Positions 49,534 through 50,152 of a stretch of 50,152 nt of DNA are shown here, one piece after another (the stretch's first letter is position 1; every line of letters starts with the position of its first letter). The position numbers and the translations under genes were made by a program. The notes below the pieces were generated by a model. It was given only the letters and a program-made list of their open reading frames with translations. It did not search any database and was not told the DNA's origin. The DNA is from Nitrospirota bacterium (GTDB lineage: Bacteria; Nitrospirota; Nitrospiria; JACQBZ01): positions 1 to 50,152 of the forward strand of contig JACQFA010000033.1 of assembly GCA_016200255.1 (NCBI GenBank). Reading direction: 5' to 3'.

Positions 49534-50152
49534 ATGACCGACGAACCGTTTCGCTTTGAAATCGATCGCGTCAAAACCCATGCGTCGAGAGCGGAGATCG
49601 TCGCTTCGTTGAGGGAGTACGGTCGGCTACACCAGTGCGAAACCTTCGGCATGCGCGAGTACGATGACTGGAAGAATCGCCTGGTCACATCTGACACCAT
49701 CCGGCGGCAGTTTGGGAGCTGGGCAAAGGCGCTTCACGAGGCAGGATTCCGGGCCGTGCGTGGACAGAAAGTTGATCCCGCAGCGATGGTCGAGGCGTTT
49801 CGGGCATGCTGGAAAGAGCAACGCTCTGTCCCATCACTCACGCAACTTGAGGCGTTTCTTGAACGCAAGAAGTATCCCTTTCGCGTCAAGACGTATGGAA
49901 CTTTCTTCGGCGGCGTAGGACGTTTGGCGAAGCGAATTGTTCAGGCCCAGAACGGCGAACTCAGTGAGGCCGATCTCCTTCGGAGAGTCGAGCGTAAGCG
50001 ACCAACCCGTCTACCAATTTCTCAGAAGCTTCGGTACGCCATCCTAAAGCGAGATCGCGAGCAGTGCATGAATCGTGGTGCCAGCCCAAAGAAGAACTCC
50101 GAAGTAACACTGGAGGTTGACCATATCATTCCGGTCGCCGAAGGCGGTACCA
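49534..50152 (+). CDS. HNH endonuclease with homing-endonuclease-associated repeats, 3' partial
   Basis: 206 codons are visible before the window ends. The N-terminal half contains two copies of a repeat typical of HNH-associated helices: one with TIRRQFGSWAKALHEAGF and a diverged one with YPFRVKTYGTFFGGVGRLAK. The HNH domain begins KLRYAILKRDREQC and ends in LEVDHIIPVAEGGT, whose DH pair is the catalytic core. The usual CxxC is CMNR here, so the second zinc Cys is replaced by Arg. ATG 49534 follows AGGTGA. About 210 nt without any recognised feature separate it from DUF2283. Homing or phage-defence role is open. Confidence 0.8.
   Translation, partial: MTDEPFRFEIDRVKTHASRAEIVASLREYGRLHQCETFGMREYDDWKNRLVTSDTIRRQFGSWAKALHEAGFRAVRGQKVDPAAMVEAFRACWKEQRSVPSLTQLEAFLERKKYPFRVKTYGTFFGGVGRLAKRIVQAQNGELSEADLLRRVERKRPTRLPISQKLRYAILKRDREQCMNRGASPKKNSEVTLEVDHIIPVAEGGT

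Overview
The window looks like a GC-rich, Gram-negative-type bacterial chromosome segment. Lipoprotein signal peptides, a LapB-like TPR/rubredoxin protein and a lytic transglycosylase point to a diderm. The housekeeping order rplU-rpmA-obgE-proB-proA ... nadD-rsfS-gpmI, plus the many TolB/YVTN propellers, would fit Nitrospirota or a neighbouring phylum. That placement is an inference from gene order and style, not from a search. No rRNA, tRNA or CRISPR array was seen.

Region 1 (1-25424, all + strand) is the striking part: 20 consecutive genes, the first cut by the window edge, with gaps of at most about 60 nt and several ATGA or longer overlaps. Practically every product is an exported beta-propeller. 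The families are YCF48-like, PD40/TolB-like (9 genes), YVTN (4), sialidase/Asp-box (2), a KYA/HISYYD-type repeat (2), NHL/YWTD-like (1) and a 14-repeat WD40 protein (1). Fifteen carry lipoprotein signals with no Asp at +2 and four carry ordinary signal peptides. No enzyme, transporter or regulator interrupts the run. I read it as one very long operon producing a battery of outer-membrane-anchored or periplasmic propellers. Its function is unknown to me, and it is the best candidate here for an undescribed system.

Region 2 (25434-32697) is mostly on the - strand. It holds polA, whose 3'-5' exonuclease site looks degenerate and whose 5' end carries a 7-bp tandem repeat, a small membrane protein, a divergent nth, a lytic transglycosylase, a DUF2127 protein, a PilZ protein, ogt and ilvE. 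A divergent promoter pair separates ilvE from rplU.

Region 3 (32776-36977, +) is rplU-rpmA-obgE-proB-proA. Region 4 (36977-43560) is an AT-richer accessory block between proA and nadD: a polyprenol-phosphate-sugar-synthase-like GT2, an intact IS3-family element sitting in an older relic, an FG-GAP propeller, a small lipoprotein, and a polytopic GT-C-like/TPR protein. The GT2 and the GT-C-like protein could together glycosylate exported proteins (inference).

Region 5 (43587-48743, +) is nadD-rsfS-lapAB-like fusion-gpmI-bioB. Region 6 (48767-end) is accessory: a likely toxin/antitoxin-like pair (PBECR-like nuclease plus DUF2283) and an HNH endonuclease cut by the window end.
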